A stretch of DNA of 64,000 bases from Paraburkholderia nodosa DSM 21604 (GTDB taxonomy: Bacteria; Pseudomonadota; Gammaproteobacteria; Burkholderiales; Burkholderiaceae). The stretch is from assembly GCF_000519185.1 (NCBI RefSeq), contig NZ_JAFA01000001.1, positions 186,001 through 250,000 of the forward strand. Direction: 5' to 3'. The position numbers and the translations under genes were made by a program. The notes under the pieces were generated by a model. It searched no databases. It was not told the origin of the DNA and saw only the letters and a program-made list of their open reading frames with translations. Of this stretch, positions 27,264 to 36,087 are shown piece after piece. Each line of letters starts with the position of its first letter. Positions within the stretch are counted from its first letter, which is position 1.

Positions 27264-28745
27264 ATGCATTCGCACCCCGAAGCCGCCGACACGCTGATCG
27301 TCGGCGCCATGCTTTACGACGGCACTGGCGCGCCGCCCGTCGAACGCGACGTGGCGCTGCGCGACGGACACATCGTCGCAATCGGCAACCTGTCGAACTG
27401 GCTCGCGGAAGAGGTGATCGAGGCCAATGGGCGCGCACTCGCGCCGGGTTTCATCGACGTCCATACGCACGACGATACGCACGTGATCCGCGCGCCGCAA
27501 ATGCTGCCCAAGATCAGCCAGGGCGTGACGACGGTGGTGGTCGGCAACTGCGGGATCAGCGCGTCGCCGGTGACGCTCAAGGGCGATCCGCCGGACCCGA
27601 TGAACCTGCTCGGCGAGCGCGACGCGTTCAGCTACCCGACTTTCTCTGCGTACGTCGACGCGGTCAACGCGGCGCGGCCCGCCGTGAACGTGGGCGCGCT
27701 GATCGGCCATACGGCGCTGCGCAACAATCACATGAACGACCTGAAGCGCGCCGCCACCGGCGACGAGATCGCGGCCATGCGCGCGCAACTCGAAGACGCG
27801 CTCGCGCACGGCGCGCTCGGCCTTTCCACGGGCCTCGCGTACGGTTCGGCGTTCGAGGCATCGACCGAAGAGGTCGCCTCGCTTGCCCAGCCGCTTGCCG
27901 CCGCCGGCGCGCTCTACACGACGCACATGCGCACGGAGTTCGACGCGATTCTCGAAGCGATGAACGAGGCGTACCACATCGGCCAGCATGCGCGCGTGCC
28001 GGTGGTGATTTCGCATCTGAAGTGCGCGGGCCCCTCCAACTGGGGGCGCAGCACGGAGGTGCTCGCGTCGCTCGAAAGCGCGCGCAAGTATCAGCCGGTC
28101 GGTTGCGACTGCTATCCGTATAGCCGCAGCTCTTCGACGCTGGATCTCAAGCAGGTGACGGGCGACATCGACATCACGATCACGTGGTCCACGCCGCACC
28201 CGGAGCAGGCAGGCAAGCTCATCAAGGACATCGCGGCCGAGTGGGGCGTGTCGCAGCAGGAAGCGGGCATGCGTCTGCAACCGGCGGGCGCCGTGTACCA
28301 CAACATGTCCGAAGACGACGTGCGCCGCATTCTTTCGCATCCGGCCACCATGGTCGGTTCGGATGGACTGCCCAACGATCCGCTGCCGCATCCGCGCCTG
28401 TGGGGCGCGTTTCCGCGCGTGCTCGGGCACTACGCACGCGACGCGGCGTTGCTGCCGCTCGAAGAAGCGGTGCGCAAGATGACGGGCCTGTCGGCGCGGC
28501 GCTTCGGTCTTTCGCAGCGCGGTGAGGTGCATGTGGGCTGGCACGCCGACCTCGTGCTGTTCGACCCCGCCCGCGTGCGCGACGCGGCGACGTTCGAGAA
28601 GCCGCAGCAGGTGGCGGAGGGCATCGACGCGGTGTGGGTGAACGGCGTGCTTTCGTACCGCGACGGGCAGCCCACGGGCGAGCGCGCGGGCCATTTCGTC
28701 GCGCGCGGCAAACGCGAGGCGCAGGCCGAGGCGACGGCCTTTTAA
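27264..28745 (+). CDS. N-acyl-D-amino-acid deacylase (D-aminoacylase)
   Basis: This 493-aa zinc amidohydrolase frees D-amino acids from N-acyl-D-amino acids. The metal motif HTHDD starts at His67. Residues C96, H221, H251 and D367 (GNCGIS, TTHMRTE, ISHLKC, VGSDGLPND) correspond, with an offset of about one, to the catalytic and metal residues known in Alcaligenes D-aminoacylase. ATG 27264 follows TGAGGAG. It lies between the RpiR gene and ridA in one operon, and its product should feed the divergent DSD1-like enzyme. Confidence 0.92.
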   Translation: MHSHPEAADTLIVGAMLYDGTGAPPVERDVALRDGHIVAIGNLSNWLAEEVIEANGRALAPGFIDVHTHDDTHVIRAPQMLPKISQGVTTVVVGNCGISASPVTLKGDPPDPMNLLGERDAFSYPTFSAYVDAVNAARPAVNVGALIGHTALRNNHMNDLKRAATGDEIAAMRAQLEDALAHGALGLSTGLAYGSAFEASTEEVASLAQPLAAAGALYTTHMRTEFDAILEAMNEAYHIGQHARVPVVISHLKCAGPSNWGRSTEVLASLESARKYQPVGCDCYPYSRSSSTLDLKQVTGDIDITITWSTPHPEQAGKLIKDIAAEWGVSQQEAGMRLQPAGAVYHNMSEDDVRRILSHPATMVGSDGLPNDPLPHPRLWGAFPRVLGHYARDAALLPLEEAVRKMTGLSARRFGLSQRGEVHVGWHADLVLFDPARVRDAATFEKPQQVAEGIDAVWVNGVLSYRDGQPTGERAGHFVARGKREAQAEATAF

Positions 28746-28829
28746 GCAGGCTTTATCTATCGAATTCTGACCCCCGGCGCGTGTGGCCCAAAAAGCCGCG
28801 CGCGCCGCACGATCTCAAAGGAGCAAACG

Positions 28830-29219
28830 ATGAAACGAATTGGAGCGGAAGGCGGCAAGGGCCAGGGCGGACAACATCTGCCGTTCGCGCGCGCCGTGGA
28901 AGCCGACGGCTGGCTGTACGTCTCGGGCCAAACGCCGATGGAAGGCGGGGAGGTGATCAACGGCGGTATCGTCGAGCAGTCGCACAAGGCCATCCAGAAT
29001 CTTTTCGCGATCCTGAAGGAAGCGGGCTATGGCGCGGAGCACGTGGTGCGCTGCGGCGTGTGGCTCGACGACGCGCGCGACTTCACCTCGTTCAACAAGG
29101 TGTTCCGCGAGTACTTCGGCGAGCATCCGCCGGCACGCGCCTGCGTGCAGTCGAGCATGGTGGTGGACTGCAAGGTTGAAGTCGACTGCGTGGCTTACAA
29201 GGCGCCGGCCGGGAAGTAA
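28830..29219 (+). CDS. RidA/YjgF family imine deaminase
   Basis: This 129-aa small trimeric enzyme hydrolyses reactive 2-imino/enamino acids to keto acids. Family marks are ADGWLYVSGQTPM, the Gly-rich GGEVINGGIVEQSHKAIQN, and the active-site Arg/Glu region near the end (PPARACVQSSMVV). It sits behind the deacylase. PLP dehydratases such as the divergent DSD1-like protein release 2-aminoacrylate-type imines, which gives RidA a direct role here. A terminator follows 46 bases later. Confidence 0.9.
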   Translation: MKRIGAEGGKGQGGQHLPFARAVEADGWLYVSGQTPMEGGEVINGGIVEQSHKAIQNLFAILKEAGYGAEHVVRCGVWLDDARDFTSFNKVFREYFGEHPPARACVQSSMVVDCKVEVDCVAYKAPAGK

Positions 29220-29265
29220 GGGCGCGCCCTCTGGCGATACGCGAAAGCCTCATAGAGTGTGGCGC

Positions 29266-29301
29266 AAAACGGTTGTCGGAGTCATCCGGCAGCCGTTTTT
29301 T
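29266..29301 (+). terminator. Rho-independent terminator after ridA
   Basis: AAAACGG-T-TG-T-CGGA pairs with TCCG-G-CA-G-CCGTTTT (two G-T pairs) on a GTCA loop and runs into six T residues. Confidence 0.88.
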
Positions 29302-29433
29302 CTTGCGTGCTGCCGTCGCACTGGGTGGCGGCGGTAATGCGAAGCTTGACCTTCATGCCGGCGGGGCATCACTGCGTCCATTTCTGTCCCTCATTAGCCA
29401 TTCGGCAGACGGCACCCATGTTCGTCGATTTTC

Positions 29434-29490
29434 CCAATATATGAGCGACCCAATCACATATTGGAGAACTCGAAAAAACCTGCCTACAAT
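29434..29490 (+). promoter_or_regulatory. Promoter and palindromic operator for the sugar-acid operon
   Basis: TTGGAG (29461–29466) and TACAAT (29485–29490) form a plausible sigma-70 promoter with an 18-base spacer. The inverted repeat CCAATAT-N17-ATATTGG (29434–29464) overlaps the -35, a standard place for an IclR-type repressor. Between here and the iclR start at 29760 lies a ~270-base leader. Confidence 0.5.
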
Positions 29491-29607
29491 CCAGTCCATC
29501 CGATAAGCCGCGACTGCATCGCTCGGCAAACATCGTCGGCAGACCCAGATAAATCCGGCGCACGCGCAAGACGCGGAGCGAACCGGACCGCAAAGGAGAC
29601 GTTCGCC

Positions 29608-29718
29608 ATGCTTCAGCCAGCGCTTTGCGCGGCCACGCGCCGCCCGCCGCTACCTGTCCGAGTTCCGGCCGCCCACGCGCCGGGCCGTCTCCCGAAGCAC
29701 GGTTCGCGCGCCGCCTGA
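29608..29718 (+). CDS. Possible 36-aa leader ORF before iclR
   Basis: ATG 29608 is preceded by AAAGGAGACGTTCGCC, the best ribosome site in this leader and better than that of iclR itself. The product (MLQPALCAATRRPPLPVRVP and 16 more residues) is Pro/Arg-rich and matches no family I know. Translation could influence iclR expression. It may be only a chance frame in GC-rich DNA. Confidence 0.3.
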   Translation: MLQPALCAATRRPPLPVRVPAAHAPGRLPKHGSRAA

Positions 29719-29759
29719 CGGCACGCGCCTTTCGATCGTCTCCTTTCGTCGCCCTCGCC

Positions 29760-30707
29760 ATGAACAAAGCGATGTCCTCCACACTCGCCGCGAATCTCCC
29801 CGACGAGGCCGCGCCCGTGCAAAACGCCGCGGCAACCTCCGCGCAAGCGCAGCCCAAAGCCCGCCCCGCCGCCGATGAAATCGGCGTCGCGAGCACGTTG
29901 CTCGACGGCTCGATGCAGCAGGCCGGCACCCAGACGCTCCTGCGCGGCCTCGCGATCCTCGAAGCGGCCGCCGCCGGCGTGCGCGACCTGCGCTCGTTCG
30001 GCGCGGTGCTCGGCACGACGCGCAGCACCACGCACCGTCTCGTTTCGAGCCTCGTGCAGGCGCGCTACCTGCGCCAGGTGCAGGGCGGCTACCTGCTCGG
30101 GCCGAAGCTCATCGAACTCGGCACCATCGCGCTCGAGCAGATGCCGCTCACGGCCGTTGCGCGGCCGCATCTGCAGGCGCTCGCCGACGAAACGCTCGAC
30201 ACGATCCACCTCGGCGTGCGCGACGGCGACGACGTGCTGTACATCGACAAGATTCCCGGCCAGCGAGGCCTCGAAATGCGCTCGCGCGTGGGGCACCGCA
30301 TGCCGCTCGCGTCCACGGGCATCGGCAAGGCGATGATGCTCGACCTCGCGCCGCAATCGTGGCGCGACCTGTTCGACGCGTCGCGCCGAACGCTCGCGGG
30401 CGTGAGCTTTCGTCCCGATCACAGCCTCGAACCCGATACCTTCCTCAAGCGCATGGCGACTTACTCGGCGGGCGGGTACACGTTCGATCTGGAGGAGAAC
30501 GAAATTTCGATCCGCTGCGTGGCGGCGCCGGTGCGCGACGCTTCCGGCGCGATCGTGGCGGCGCTTTCGGTGGCGAGCACGATTCCCTACATGCCGCTCG
30601 AGCGCATGGACGAACTGATTCCAGTCGTGCAGCGTGAGGCGCGCGCAATTTCGCAGGAACTGGGCTGGCGTGCGCCGCAGCCCACCACGCGCAGGATTCG
30701 TCGATGA
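29760..30707 (+). CDS. IclR family transcriptional regulator
   Basis: This 315-aa protein has an Ala/Pro-rich N-terminal extension (~1–55), then a winged HTH (~57–120; TLLRGLAILEAAA, GTTRSTTHRLVSSLVQARYL) and an IclR effector domain (~135–305; DDVLYIDKIPGQRGLEMRSR, ASTGIGKAMM). The usual IclR length is about 260, so the extension is unusual. It is the first gene of the run iclR–dgoK–dgoA–SDR, with its stop overlapping the dgoK start, and is the obvious regulator of the sugar-acid genes. The start at 29760 lacks a clear ribosome site; ATG 29772 is an alternative. Confidence 0.87.
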   Translation: MNKAMSSTLAANLPDEAAPVQNAAATSAQAQPKARPAADEIGVASTLLDGSMQQAGTQTLLRGLAILEAAAAGVRDLRSFGAVLGTTRSTTHRLVSSLVQARYLRQVQGGYLLGPKLIELGTIALEQMPLTAVARPHLQALADETLDTIHLGVRDGDDVLYIDKIPGQRGLEMRSRVGHRMPLASTGIGKAMMLDLAPQSWRDLFDASRRTLAGVSFRPDHSLEPDTFLKRMATYSAGGYTFDLEENEISIRCVAAPVRDASGAIVAALSVASTIPYMPLERMDELIPVVQREARAISQELGWRAPQPTTRRIRR

Positions 30708-31720
30708 AAGCACGCGAGAAGCCTGTAAGCGGCGCGGCCACCGACGCTGCGACCGCTCGCGAAGCCGCGCTCATCGCGCTCGACTGGGGCACGACTTCGC
30801 TGCGCGCGTATCTGTTCGACGCGGCGGGCAAGGTGATCGCCACGCGTGTTTCGACGGCGGGGATCATGAACCTGCCCGTGCCCGCCGAAGAAGGCGGGTT
30901 CGACGCCGCCTTCGACGAAGCGTGCGGCGTGTGGCTCGCGCAAACGCCCTCGCTACCGGTGCTGGCCGCGGGGATGGTCGGCAGCGCCCAGGGCTGGGTG
31001 CAGGCGCCTTACGTCGAAACGCCCGCGAGCGCCCAGGCGCTGGTGGCCGGCATCGTGCGCGTGCGCGCCGCGTGCGGCGCCGAAGTCGCCGTGGTGCCGG
31101 GCGTGCTCGAGCCGGGTGCGTTGCCTAACGTGATGCGTGGCGAGGAAACGCAAATTTTTGGCGCGCTTGGGGCATCGGGCGACGAAGCCGAGCCCCAAAC
31201 GGCGCTCGTCGGACTGCCCGGCACGCACGCGAAATGGGTGGTGGTGGAGGGCGAGCGCATTGCGCGCTTCTATACCTTCATGACGGGCGAGGTCTACGCG
31301 GCGCTGTGCGCGCATACGATCCTCGGCCGCACGATGAAGCATCCCGTCGAGCCAGACACCGCAGCGTTCCTGCGCGGCGTGGGCGTGGCGCGCGAGCAGG
31401 GCTGCGTGGGACTGCTGGCCACCGCGTTCAGCACGCGCACACTCGGCCTCACGGCCCAGCTCGCCGCCGACGAGCAGCCCGACTATCTCTCGGGCCTCGT
31501 GATCGGGCACGAGCTGGCGGGCCTCGAAGCGGCGCTGTCGCGGCGCGACGTGGCGCTCGCCGGCTGCGCGCCGCAGCTGATCGGCGCCGAGGCGTTATGC
31601 GAGCGTTACCGCATGGCGCTTGCCGCATTCGGATGCAGCGGCGCGCATCTCGTGCGTCAGGCGACCGAACACGGGCTTTGGCGCATCGCCGTGCAGGCCG
31701 GGCTCGTCACGCCGCGCTAA
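30704..31720 (+). CDS. dgoK: 2-dehydro-3-deoxygalactonokinase
   Basis: This 338-aa cytoplasmic kinase phosphorylates 2-keto-3-deoxygalactonate in the De Ley–Doudoroff galactose route. The DgoK family is recognisable from IALDWGTTSLRAYLFD (~24–39), AGMVGSAQGWVQAPYVETPA, GALPNVMRGEETQIFG and LPGTHAKWVVVEGERI. ATG 30704 overlaps the iclR stop. The aldolase that uses its product follows 110 bases downstream. Confidence 0.93.
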   Translation: MKAREKPVSGAATDAATAREAALIALDWGTTSLRAYLFDAAGKVIATRVSTAGIMNLPVPAEEGGFDAAFDEACGVWLAQTPSLPVLAAGMVGSAQGWVQAPYVETPASAQALVAGIVRVRAACGAEVAVVPGVLEPGALPNVMRGEETQIFGALGASGDEAEPQTALVGLPGTHAKWVVVEGERIARFYTFMTGEVYAALCAHTILGRTMKHPVEPDTAAFLRGVGVAREQGCVGLLATAFSTRTLGLTAQLAADEQPDYLSGLVIGHELAGLEAALSRRDVALAGCAPQLIGAEALCERYRMALAAFGCSGAHLVRQATEHGLWRIAVQAGLVTPR

Positions 31721-31754
31721 ACGCGTGCCGATGAATCGAACCCGCCGCGAACCC

Positions 31755-31790
31755 GCTGCAAATGCGCTGCAAATGCGCTGCAAATGCGCT
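31755..31790 (+). repeat. Tandem 11-bp repeat, about 3.3 copies
   Basis: GCTGCAAATGC is repeated three times exactly and followed by a partial fourth copy, in the gap between dgoK and the aldolase gene. There is no dyad symmetry within the unit. Copy number could vary by replication slippage; any regulatory effect is speculative. Confidence 0.9.
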
Positions 31791-31830
31791 GAACCGAACC
31801 TGACACGAAGCCAAGCAACAGGAAGCCGAC

Positions 31831-32508
31831 ATGGAACCCGAACTGAATCTGCCCGCCCCGTACACGCCACACGCCGGCTTCGTCGCCGCGTTCGGCGCGT
31901 GCGGCATGGTCGCGATCGTGCGCGGCATCAAGCCCGCCGAGGCCGCCGAGCATGGCCGCGCGCTCTACGACGCGGGCTTCCGGATGATCGAGGTGCCGCT
32001 CAATTCGCCGCAGCCGCTCGACAGCATCGCGGCATTGCGCCAGGCGCTGCCCGACGACGCGCTGATCGGCGCGGGCACCGTACTCACCACTGAGCGCGTG
32101 CGCGACGTGCGCGAAGCGGGTGGCGAACTGATCGTGATGCCGCACGCCGACACCGACGTGATCCTCGCCGCCAAGCTCCAGGGCCTCGCGTGCGTGCCCG
32201 GCGTCGCCACGCCGACCGAAGCGTTCGCGGCGCTCAAGCACGGCGCCGACGCGCTCAAGATGTTCCCCGCCGAGCAGCTCGGCCCGGCCGTAACGAAGGC
32301 ATGGCGCGCCGTGATTCCGCCGATCGTGCCCCTGCTGCCCGTGGGCGGTGTGAAGCCGGACAACATGGGCCCGCAGCTGGCCGCGGGCGCGAGCGGCTTC
32401 GGCCTCGGCTCCGCGCTCTACAAGCCGGGCCAGGACGCGGCGGCCACGCGTGCGAACGCGCTGGCCTTCATCGAAGGCTGGAAAGCTGTGCAAGGAGCGC
32501 AGAAGTGA
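31831..32508 (+). CDS. dgoA: 2-dehydro-3-deoxy-6-phosphogalactonate aldolase
   Basis: This 225-aa class I aldolase splits KDPGal to pyruvate and glyceraldehyde-3-phosphate. The base Glu54 (MIEVPLNSP) and Schiff-base Lys143 (ALKMFPAEQLG) are in their expected places, and GAGTVLT and PVGGVKPDN form the phosphate site. Compared with the ~205-residue family norm it has an N-terminal extension of about 17 residues. Its stop overlaps the SDR start (GTGA), so the two are coupled. Confidence 0.92.
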   Translation: MEPELNLPAPYTPHAGFVAAFGACGMVAIVRGIKPAEAAEHGRALYDAGFRMIEVPLNSPQPLDSIAALRQALPDDALIGAGTVLTTERVRDVREAGGELIVMPHADTDVILAAKLQGLACVPGVATPTEAFAALKHGADALKMFPAEQLGPAVTKAWRAVIPPIVPLLPVGGVKPDNMGPQLAAGASGFGLGSALYKPGQDAAATRANALAFIEGWKAVQGAQK

Positions 32509-33284
32509 ATCGCCTCGCGGGCAAGGTCGCGCTCGTAACCGGCGCCGGACGCGGCATCGGCGCGGCGATCGCGCGCGCGTTCGCGGCCGAGGGCGCCGCC
32601 GTCGTGCTCGCGGAACTGGATGGCGCGACGGCCGTTGCGACGGCGCGCGAGATTGCGAACGGATGCGAAGGCGCGCGAACCCTCGCCGTGCAAACCGACG
32701 TGACGCAGTCCGCCTCGCTGCGCGCCGCCGTGGAAGAAGCGCAACGTGCCTTCGGCCCGGTCGACGTGCTCGTGAACAATGCCGGCATCAACGTGTTCGC
32801 CGACCCGCTCACGATGACCGACGACGACTGGCGCCGCTGCTTCGCCGTCGATCTGGACGGCGTGTGGAACGGCTGCCGCGCCGTGCTGCCGGGCATGGTG
32901 GAGCGCCGCGCGGGCAGCATCATCAACATCGCCTCGACGCACGCATTCCAGATCATTCCGGGCTGCTTCCCGTACCCGGTGGCGAAGCACGGCGTGATCG
33001 GGCTCACGCGTGCGCTCGGCATCGAGTACGCGCCGAAGAACGTGCGCGTGAACGCCATCGCGCCGGGTTACATCGAAACGCAGCTCACGCACGACTGGTG
33101 GAACGCGCAGCCCGACCCGGAAGCGGCGCGCAAGGCCACGCTCGAGTTGCCGCCGATGAAACGCATCGGCCGCCCGGAGGAAGTCGCGATGACGGCGGTG
33201 TTCCTCGCCTCGGACGAAGCGCCGTTCATCAACGCGAGCTGTATCACGATAGATGGCGGCCGCACGGCGCTCCATCACGAATGA
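32505..33284 (+). CDS. Short-chain dehydrogenase/reductase (sugar operon)
   Basis: This 259-aa classical SDR has an NAD(P)-binding TGAGRGIG near residue 13, NNAG near 90, and catalytic Ser and Tyr/Lys in the region ASTHAF…YPVAKHG. It ends in the family tail TIDGGRTALHHE. In this cluster it is probably a sugar or deoxy-sugar-acid dehydrogenase, and a second SDR lies beyond the transporter genes. GTG 32505 is preceded by AAGGAG at good spacing and overlaps the dgoA stop. The substrate cannot be fixed. Confidence 0.85.
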   Translation: MNRLAGKVALVTGAGRGIGAAIARAFAAEGAAVVLAELDGATAVATAREIANGCEGARTLAVQTDVTQSASLRAAVEEAQRAFGPVDVLVNNAGINVFADPLTMTDDDWRRCFAVDLDGVWNGCRAVLPGMVERRAGSIINIASTHAFQIIPGCFPYPVAKHGVIGLTRALGIEYAPKNVRVNAIAPGYIETQLTHDWWNAQPDPEAARKATLELPPMKRIGRPEEVAMTAVFLASDEAPFINASCITIDGGRTALHHE

Positions 33285-33436
33285 GGGCGTTGAAAAAGTA
33301 ATTCGCAGCACGAAGGAACGCGAGGTTAGAACGAATACGCAGGAATCCGCCGCAGCGCTGGCCGCGCGCCGTGGCGGGTAAAAGAAGAGGCGGCCGATAC
33401 CCTTCCCGTGACTGAAGAAGACAGGAGACTAGCAAC

Positions 33437-34438
33437 ATGCAACGACGCATCTTTCTGACGCTGGTGGCTGCAGCCGCCACTGCCATGTTCGCGCAAGCGC
33501 CCGTCGCGCAGGCCGCCGACCAGGTGAAGATCGGCTTCCTCGTGAAGCAGCCCGAAGAGCCGTGGTTCCAGGACGAATGGAAGTTCGCGGAAACGGCCGC
33601 GAAGGAAAAGGGCTTCACGCTGGTAAAGATCGGCGCGCCCTCGGGTGAGAAGGTCATGAGCGCGATCGACAACCTGGCCGCACAAAAGGCGCAGGGGTTC
33701 ATCATCTGCACGCCTGACGTGAAGCTCGGACCGGGCATCGTTGCCAAGGCCAAGGCCGACAACCTCAAGATGATGACGGTGGACGACCGCCTCGTCGATG
33801 GCGCGGGCAAGCCGATCGAGTCGGTGCCGCACATGGGCATCTCGGCGTACAACATCGGCAAGCAGGTGGGTGACGGCATCGCCGCCGAAATCAAGAAGCG
33901 CGGTTGGGACATGAAGGACGTCGGCGCCATCGACGTGACCTACGAGCAGCTGCCGACGGCGCATGACCGCACGAGCGGCGCAACCGACGCACTCGTGGCC
34001 GCGGGCTTCCCGAAGGCGAACATCGTCCAGGCGCCGCAAGCGAAGACCGACACGGAAAACGCCTTCAACGCCGCCAATATCGCGCTCACCAAGAACCCGC
34101 AGTACAAGCACTGGGTGGCCTACGCGCTGAACGACGAAGGCGTGCTCGGCGCCGTGCGCGCAGCGGAAGGCCGCGGCTTCAAGGCCGACAACATGATCGG
34201 CATCGGCATCGGCGGCTCGGACTCCGCGCTCAACGAGTTCAAGAAGCCGCAGCCGACGGGCTTCTACGGCACGGTCATCATCAGCCCGAAGCGTCACGGC
34301 GAGGAAACCTCGGACCTGATGTACACGTGGATCACGCAAGGCAAGGAACCGCCGTTGCTCACGCTGACGACCGGCATGCTGGCCACGCGCGACAACGTGG
34401 AGAGCGTGCGTCAGCAGATGGGTCTCGCTTCGAAGTAA
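33437..34438 (+). CDS. araF: Periplasmic sugar-binding protein, AraF-like
   Basis: This 333-aa protein has a signal peptide (~1–27, ending AQAA) and then a type I periplasmic binding fold opening VKIGFLVKQPEEPWFQDEWK, very close to E. coli AraF as I recall it, followed by GFIICTPDVKLGPGIVAKA. AraF binds L-arabinose and also D-galactose or D-fucose, which differ from L-arabinose only at C5. Genes for KDGal metabolism around it favour D-galactose or L-arabinose as ligand. The ATPase and permease genes follow on the same strand. Confidence 0.9.
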   Translation: MQRRIFLTLVAAAATAMFAQAPVAQAADQVKIGFLVKQPEEPWFQDEWKFAETAAKEKGFTLVKIGAPSGEKVMSAIDNLAAQKAQGFIICTPDVKLGPGIVAKAKADNLKMMTVDDRLVDGAGKPIESVPHMGISAYNIGKQVGDGIAAEIKKRGWDMKDVGAIDVTYEQLPTAHDRTSGATDALVAAGFPKANIVQAPQAKTDTENAFNAANIALTKNPQYKHWVAYALNDEGVLGAVRAAEGRGFKADNMIGIGIGGSDSALNEFKKPQPTGFYGTVIISPKRHGEETSDLMYTWITQGKEPPLLTLTTGMLATRDNVESVRQQMGLASK

Positions 34439-34552
34439 GCGCTGGGTAGAAGTGGTTTGGGGTGTTTCCCGCTGCGGGGCGGCCTGCAAGGCCGAAGGCT
34501 GTGAAGGGCGTGAAGGCCGCGCCCGCAGCGTATCGAATGAGAGGAAACCGAA

Positions 34553-36064
34553 GTGTCAGCGACACTGCGTTTTGACAATATCGGCAAGGTGTTCCCAGGC
34601 GTGCGTGCGCTCGACGGCGTGTCGTTCGAGGTGAACGCAGGCGAAGTCCATGGCCTCATGGGCGAGAACGGAGCGGGCAAGTCCACGCTCCTCAAGATTC
34701 TCGGCGGCGAGTATCAGCCCGATTCCGGCCGCATCCTGATGGACGGCAACGAAGTGCACTTCTCCGATGCGGCGGCCTCGATTGGCGCGGGCATCGCCGT
34801 GATTCACCAGGAACTGCAATACGTGCCTGACCTGACCGTCGCGGAAAACCTGCTGCTCGGCGCGTTGCCCAATGCGCTCGGCTGGGTGAAGCGCGGCGAG
34901 GCGCGCAAGTTCGTGCGCGAACGTCTCGCTGCGATGGGCGTGGATCTCGATCCGGCCGCGAAACTGCGCAAGCTCTCCATCGCGCAGCGCCAGATGGTGG
35001 AAATCTGCAAGGCGCTGCTGCGCAACGCGCGCGTGATCGCGCTCGACGAGCCGACCAGCTCGCTCTCACACCGCGAGACCGAAGTGCTGTTCAAGCTCGT
35101 GCGCGAGCTGCGCGCCGACAATCGCGCGCTCATCTACATCTCGCACCGCATGGACGAGATCTACGAGCTGTGCAATGCCTGCACGATCTTCCGCGACGGC
35201 CGCAAGGTCGCCTCGCACGAGAAGCTCGAAGAGGTGAAGCGCGAAACGCTCGTGGCCGAAATGGTGGGCCGCGAGATCAGCGACATCTACAACTATTCGC
35301 CGCGCGAGCACGGCAGCGTGCGCTTCGCCGTGCGCGGCGTGGAAGGGCATCCGCTCAACGAAGCGGCGAGCTTCGAGGTGAAGTCGGGCGAGATCGTCGG
35401 CTTTTTCGGGCTCGTGGGCGCGGGGCGCAGCGAGCTGATGCAGCTCATCTATGGTACGCACAAGCGGCGCGCGGGCGAGATCGAGCTGGACGGCAAGACC
35501 ATTCGCGTGAAAAGCGCGAGCGACGCGATTCGCCACGGCATCGTGCTGTGCCCGGAAGATCGGAAGGAGCAGGGCATCGTCGCGATGGCGACGGTTTCGG
35601 AGAACATCAACATCAGTTGCCGTCGGCACTTTCTGCGCGCGGGCATGTTCCTCGACCGCAAGAAGGAAGCGGAAACGGCGGACCGCTTCATCAAGCTGCT
35701 GAAGATCAAGACGCCGAGCCGCCGCCAGAAAATCCGCTTTCTCTCGGGTGGCAACCAGCAGAAAGCGATTCTTTCGCGCTGGCTCGCCGAGCCCGACCTG
35801 AAGGTCGTGATTCTCGACGAACCGACGCGCGGCATCGACGTCGGTGCGAAGCATGAAATCTACAACGTGATCTATCAGCTCGCCGCGCGCGGCTGCGCGA
35901 TCGTGATGGTGTCGTCGGAGTTGCCGGAAGTGCTCGGCGTGTCGGATCGCATCGTGGTGATGCGCGAAGGCCGTATATCGGGCGAGTTGCCGCGCAGCGC
36001 GGCGAGCGAACACGCGGTGCTTGACCTCGCGCTGCCCAAGCGCACGCAGGCCAGGGCCGCATGA
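34553..36064 (+). CDS. araG: Sugar ABC transporter ATP-binding protein, AraG-like
   Basis: This 503-aa protein has two fused ABC domains. The first has Walker [13 protein letters not shown] (~33–44), a family signature around [18 protein letters not shown], and Walker B VIALDEP. The second has the altered P-loop [30 protein letters not shown] and [14 protein letters not shown]. This is the usual form for AraG/RbsA/MglA monosaccharide importers. GTG 34553 follows GAGAGGAAACCGAA. Its stop overlaps the upstream candidate start of the permease. Confidence 0.93.
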   Translation: MSATLRFDNIGKVFPGVRALDGVSFEVNAGEVHGLMGENGAGKSTLLKILGGEYQPDSGRILMDGNEVHFSDAAASIGAGIAVIHQELQYVPDLTVAENLLLGALPNALGWVKRGEARKFVRERLAAMGVDLDPAAKLRKLSIAQRQMVEICKALLRNARVIALDEPTSSLSHRETEVLFKLVRELRADNRALIYISHRMDEIYELCNACTIFRDGRKVASHEKLEEVKRETLVAEMVGREISDIYNYSPREHGSVRFAVRGVEGHPLNEAASFEVKSGEIVGFFGLVGAGRSELMQLIYGTHKRRAGEIELDGKTIRVKSASDAIRHGIVLCPEDRKEQGIVAMATVSENINISCRRHFLRAGMFLDRKKEAETADRFIKLLKIKTPSRRQKIRFLSGGNQQKAILSRWLAEPDLKVVILDEPTRGIDVGAKHEIYNVIYQLAARGCAIVMVSSELPEVLGVSDRIVVMREGRISGELPRSAASEHAVLDLALPKRTQARAA

Positions 36065-36087
36065 GTGGACGGGGAGGAGTGACTGAA

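Noticed and set aside
31755..31790. Tandem 11-bp units as a CRISPR array
   Set aside because: Units are directly adjacent with no spacers, are far too short, and no cas genes are nearby.
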